Part shown: in pieces, positions 62,497 to 64,000 of the stretch | Numbering within the stretch: position 1 is the first letter of the stretch | Layout of the letters: each line of letters starts with the position of its first letter | DNA from: Paenibacillus ginsengihumi DSM 21568 | Lineage (GTDB): Bacteria > Bacillota > Bacilli > Paenibacillales > NBRC-103111 | Direction: 5' to 3' | Assembly: GCF_000380965.1 (NCBI RefSeq) | Contig: NZ_KB905554.1 | Span: 62,001-126,000 of the forward strand | DNA: 64,000 nt | Notes under the pieces: model-generated | Told to the model about the DNA's origin: nothing | What the model saw: the letters and a program-made list of their open reading frames with translations, nothing else | Databases searched by the model: none | Program-made: the position numbers and the translations under genes

Positions 62497-62580
62497 GGGC
62501 GTCTAAGGCGTGCGGACCGGCTTTGCCGCGCACGGTCGAAGCCGATGTCATGGACGGGCGTCTAAGGCGTGCGGACCGGC
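62497..62580. repeat. 25-bp direct repeat at the end of tmcAL
   Basis: GGGCGTCTAAGGCGTGCGGA (first 20 of 25 identical bases) occurs at 62497-62521 and again at 62556-62580, 59 bases apart. The second copy contains the stop codon and last codons of tmcAL, the first is non-coding. Confidence 0.85.
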
Positions 62581-63794
62581 GGCTCGTAATAATCGCGCAG
62601 CAAGTCGCGGGAATCCGGGGCGTCATAACCGAGCGCATAGACGGAGGTCGCCCGGATATCCATGGCCAGAAGCGGCGAGTCTTCGGTCGTCACCTTTTCG
62701 ATGACCGGGACTTTCGCCGCTTTTTTCATCGCCCGCAGCAGGGCGCGGCCGCGCTCCGAAAAGCCGAGCACGCGCAGGTAAGGCACGCCGCGGGACAGCA
62801 CCTCCCGGGAAAGCTCCGGCTTCGTATGGTTCAGCAAAATGCGCAGCAGGGTGCGCTGCAGCTTCGTGCGCGTATACCGCTTCGTCTTCAGCCGCTCGAC
62901 GAGCGCCTCGACGGCGCCTCCCGAAAGCGGAGGAAGCGTCGCAAGCGACCGTTTGATCCGGTGCTCGAGGCCTTCGGCGACCTCGGCATATTCGGCCAGC
63001 TGAGCCGCGCTGAGTCCGGCCAGCCGGTGCAGCAAGGGGCGCTCGAAGCGGCTCCAATCGATCGGCGCGCGGCCTGCCGCCCATTCCCGCTCCAGGATGG
63101 CCAGCGCGGCTAAAGGCATGTAGGGAGCGGCTGCTTCCGGGCGACCGGTTTCGGCCAGCAGCTTGCGAATGGCGGTTGCGCTGGCGATGCTCGCATCCGA
63201 AATATCGGTCTGGTTATAGGCGGCCTTGGCGCGGGCGATCGTCAGCGGCCGGATGCGGCTGCGCAGACGGCGCAGCGCGATCAGGTAATGAAGGCCGAGC
63301 GTATTGTTCGGCTTGGCCAGCTCCGCCTCCTGCACGCCGGGCATGAAGCGGGCGAGCGCCCGGCTGTAAGCGGCGGGGTAAGGCCGGCCGGCGGCCAGCT
63401 CTTCCCGCAGCAGCCGCCGAAACGGCTCCGGCTCGTCGCATACGGCCGCCGCCGCCCGCTCCAGCCAGCCGATGTCGCCGCTCTCGCTGCCGAAGCAGAG
63501 GGTGTCCACGACGCCGCACGCATCGAGCGCCGAAACCGCGCCGTAGGCGAACCATTCGGCGGGCTGGCTGCTAAAGGCGACGGGCAGCTCCAGCACGACG
63601 TCGGCTCCCATCGCCAGAGCCATTTCGGCGCGAGCCCATTTGCCGGCGAGGGCCGGCTCGCCGCGCTGGAGAAAATGCCCGCTCATGACGCAAATCGCCG
63701 CTTCGGCGGAAGATACCTTCATCGATTGTTGGAAATGATACAGATGACCGTTATGCAGCGGATTGTATTCGACAATCAGTCCGACAGTGCGCAT
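62562..63794 (-). CDS. tmcAL: tRNA(Met) cytidine acetate ligase
   Basis: This enzyme (YlbM family) activates acetate with ATP and makes N4-acetylcytidine at position 34 of elongator tRNA(Met). The 410-residue protein begins MRTVGLIVEYNPLHNGHLYH, the nucleotidyltransferase HxGH motif, with FLQRGEPALAGKWARAEMAL and VLELPVAFSSQPAEWFA. The ATG at 63794 follows CGGAGGGAT. The C-terminal 3 codons are duplicated in the 25-bp repeat downstream. Confidence 0.93.
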   Translation of the reverse strand: MRTVGLIVEYNPLHNGHLYHFQQSMKVSSAEAAICVMSGHFLQRGEPALAGKWARAEMALAMGADVVLELPVAFSSQPAEWFAYGAVSALDACGVVDTLCFGSESGDIGWLERAAAAVCDEPEPFRRLLREELAAGRPYPAAYSRALARFMPGVQEAELAKPNNTLGLHYLIALRRLRSRIRPLTIARAKAAYNQTDISDASIASATAIRKLLAETGRPEAAAPYMPLAALAILEREWAAGRAPIDWSRFERPLLHRLAGLSAAQLAEYAEVAEGLEHRIKRSLATLPPLSGGAVEALVERLKTKRYTRTKLQRTLLRILLNHTKPELSREVLSRGVPYLRVLGFSERGRALLRAMKKAAKVPVIEKVTTEDSPLLAMDIRATSVYALGYDAPDSRDLLRDYYEPPVRTP

Positions 63795-63938
63795 GGGAAT
63801 CCCTCCGTTCGCAGGCTGAAGCAAGCTTTCGCCGCAACCGCCGGCGGGGCGACTGGACGTTCGTCGCTCCTTGCGGCAGCAGGCGAATGCCGGCAAAAGT
63901 CCTTGTCTAATTTTTCATCATAGCACGGACTGAAAATG

Positions 63939-63968
63939 TTGACAAAATGAAACTCATGTCGCTATAAT
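63939..63968 (+). promoter_or_regulatory. Consensus sigma-A promoter at the window end
   Basis: TTGACA (63939-63944) and TATAAT (63963-63968) are both perfect, 18 bases apart, with a start near 63975. A GGGGTGA (63984-63990) and a GTG at 63997 follow, so a gene probably starts at the window edge. By conserved order it should be yceD (DUF177) followed by rpmF. Confidence 0.85.
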
Positions 63969-64000
63969 AGACTTTGTCTGTTTGGGGTGATTCTTCGTGT

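Overview
The window is a chromosomal segment of a high-GC, endospore-forming Gram-positive bacterium, most likely of the family Paenibacillaceae (Paenibacillus, Cohnella or a close relative). The evidence is threefold: sporulation genes (spoVM, spoVIF, ylbJ), a gene order that follows the Bacillus subtilis ylo and ylb regions, and two carbohydrate-uptake loci run by YesM/YesN-type two-component systems, which are typical of Paenibacillus. Start codons are often GTG or TTG behind strong Shine-Dalgarno (SD) sequences.

Layout. 1-3.5 kb: a calcium P-type ATPase, cut by the window edge, converges on an AraC regulator. 3.7-13.2 kb: a xylose-oligosaccharide locus with a YicI-like alpha-xylosidase, a YesMN pair, two LplB/LplC-type permeases and a lipoprotein binding protein. 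13.3-22.5 kb: a second YesMN pair, divergent from a second ABC importer, followed by a GH42 beta-galactosidase, which suggests galacto-oligosaccharide use. Neither importer has its own ATPase gene. 22.5-23.7 kb: a long non-coding stretch of tandem repeats and hairpins. 23.7-47.6 kb: a housekeeping block (dapF, yitJ, yicC, remA, gmk, rpoZ, coaBC, priA, def, fmt, rsmB, rlmN, prpC, prkC, rsgA, rpe, a small membrane protein, spoVM, rpmB on the other strand, yloU, fakA, a degV/fakB-like gene, recG). 47.7-50.1 kb: spoVIF, flavohemoglobin hmp with a CRP/FNR-type operator, and a Crp/Fnr-family regulator. 50.2-52.8 kb: an AT-richer, LexA-controlled operon with a UvrX-type DNA polymerase, a YolD-like protein and two proteins I do not recognise. 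52.9-55.5 kb: a YjfC/YjfL-like cluster (glutathionylspermidine-synthase-like enzyme, DUF350 membrane protein, small lipoprotein). 55.9-58.5 kb: a DUF441 protein, a structured non-coding RNA behind a sigma-G-like promoter, an ATP-dependent DNA ligase and a holin-like protein. 58.8-64 kb: rsmD, coaD, ylbJ, a PDZ-Lon protease, tmcAL and the promoter of the next (yceD-rpmF) operon.

The two observations most likely to be new are the roughly 200-nt structured RNA at 56611-56807 with its forespore-type promoter, and the SOS-controlled polymerase operon with its unknown partner genes. The intergenic regions also carry several repeat families, including a 230-bp element present twice and an evenly spaced array of four small hairpins.
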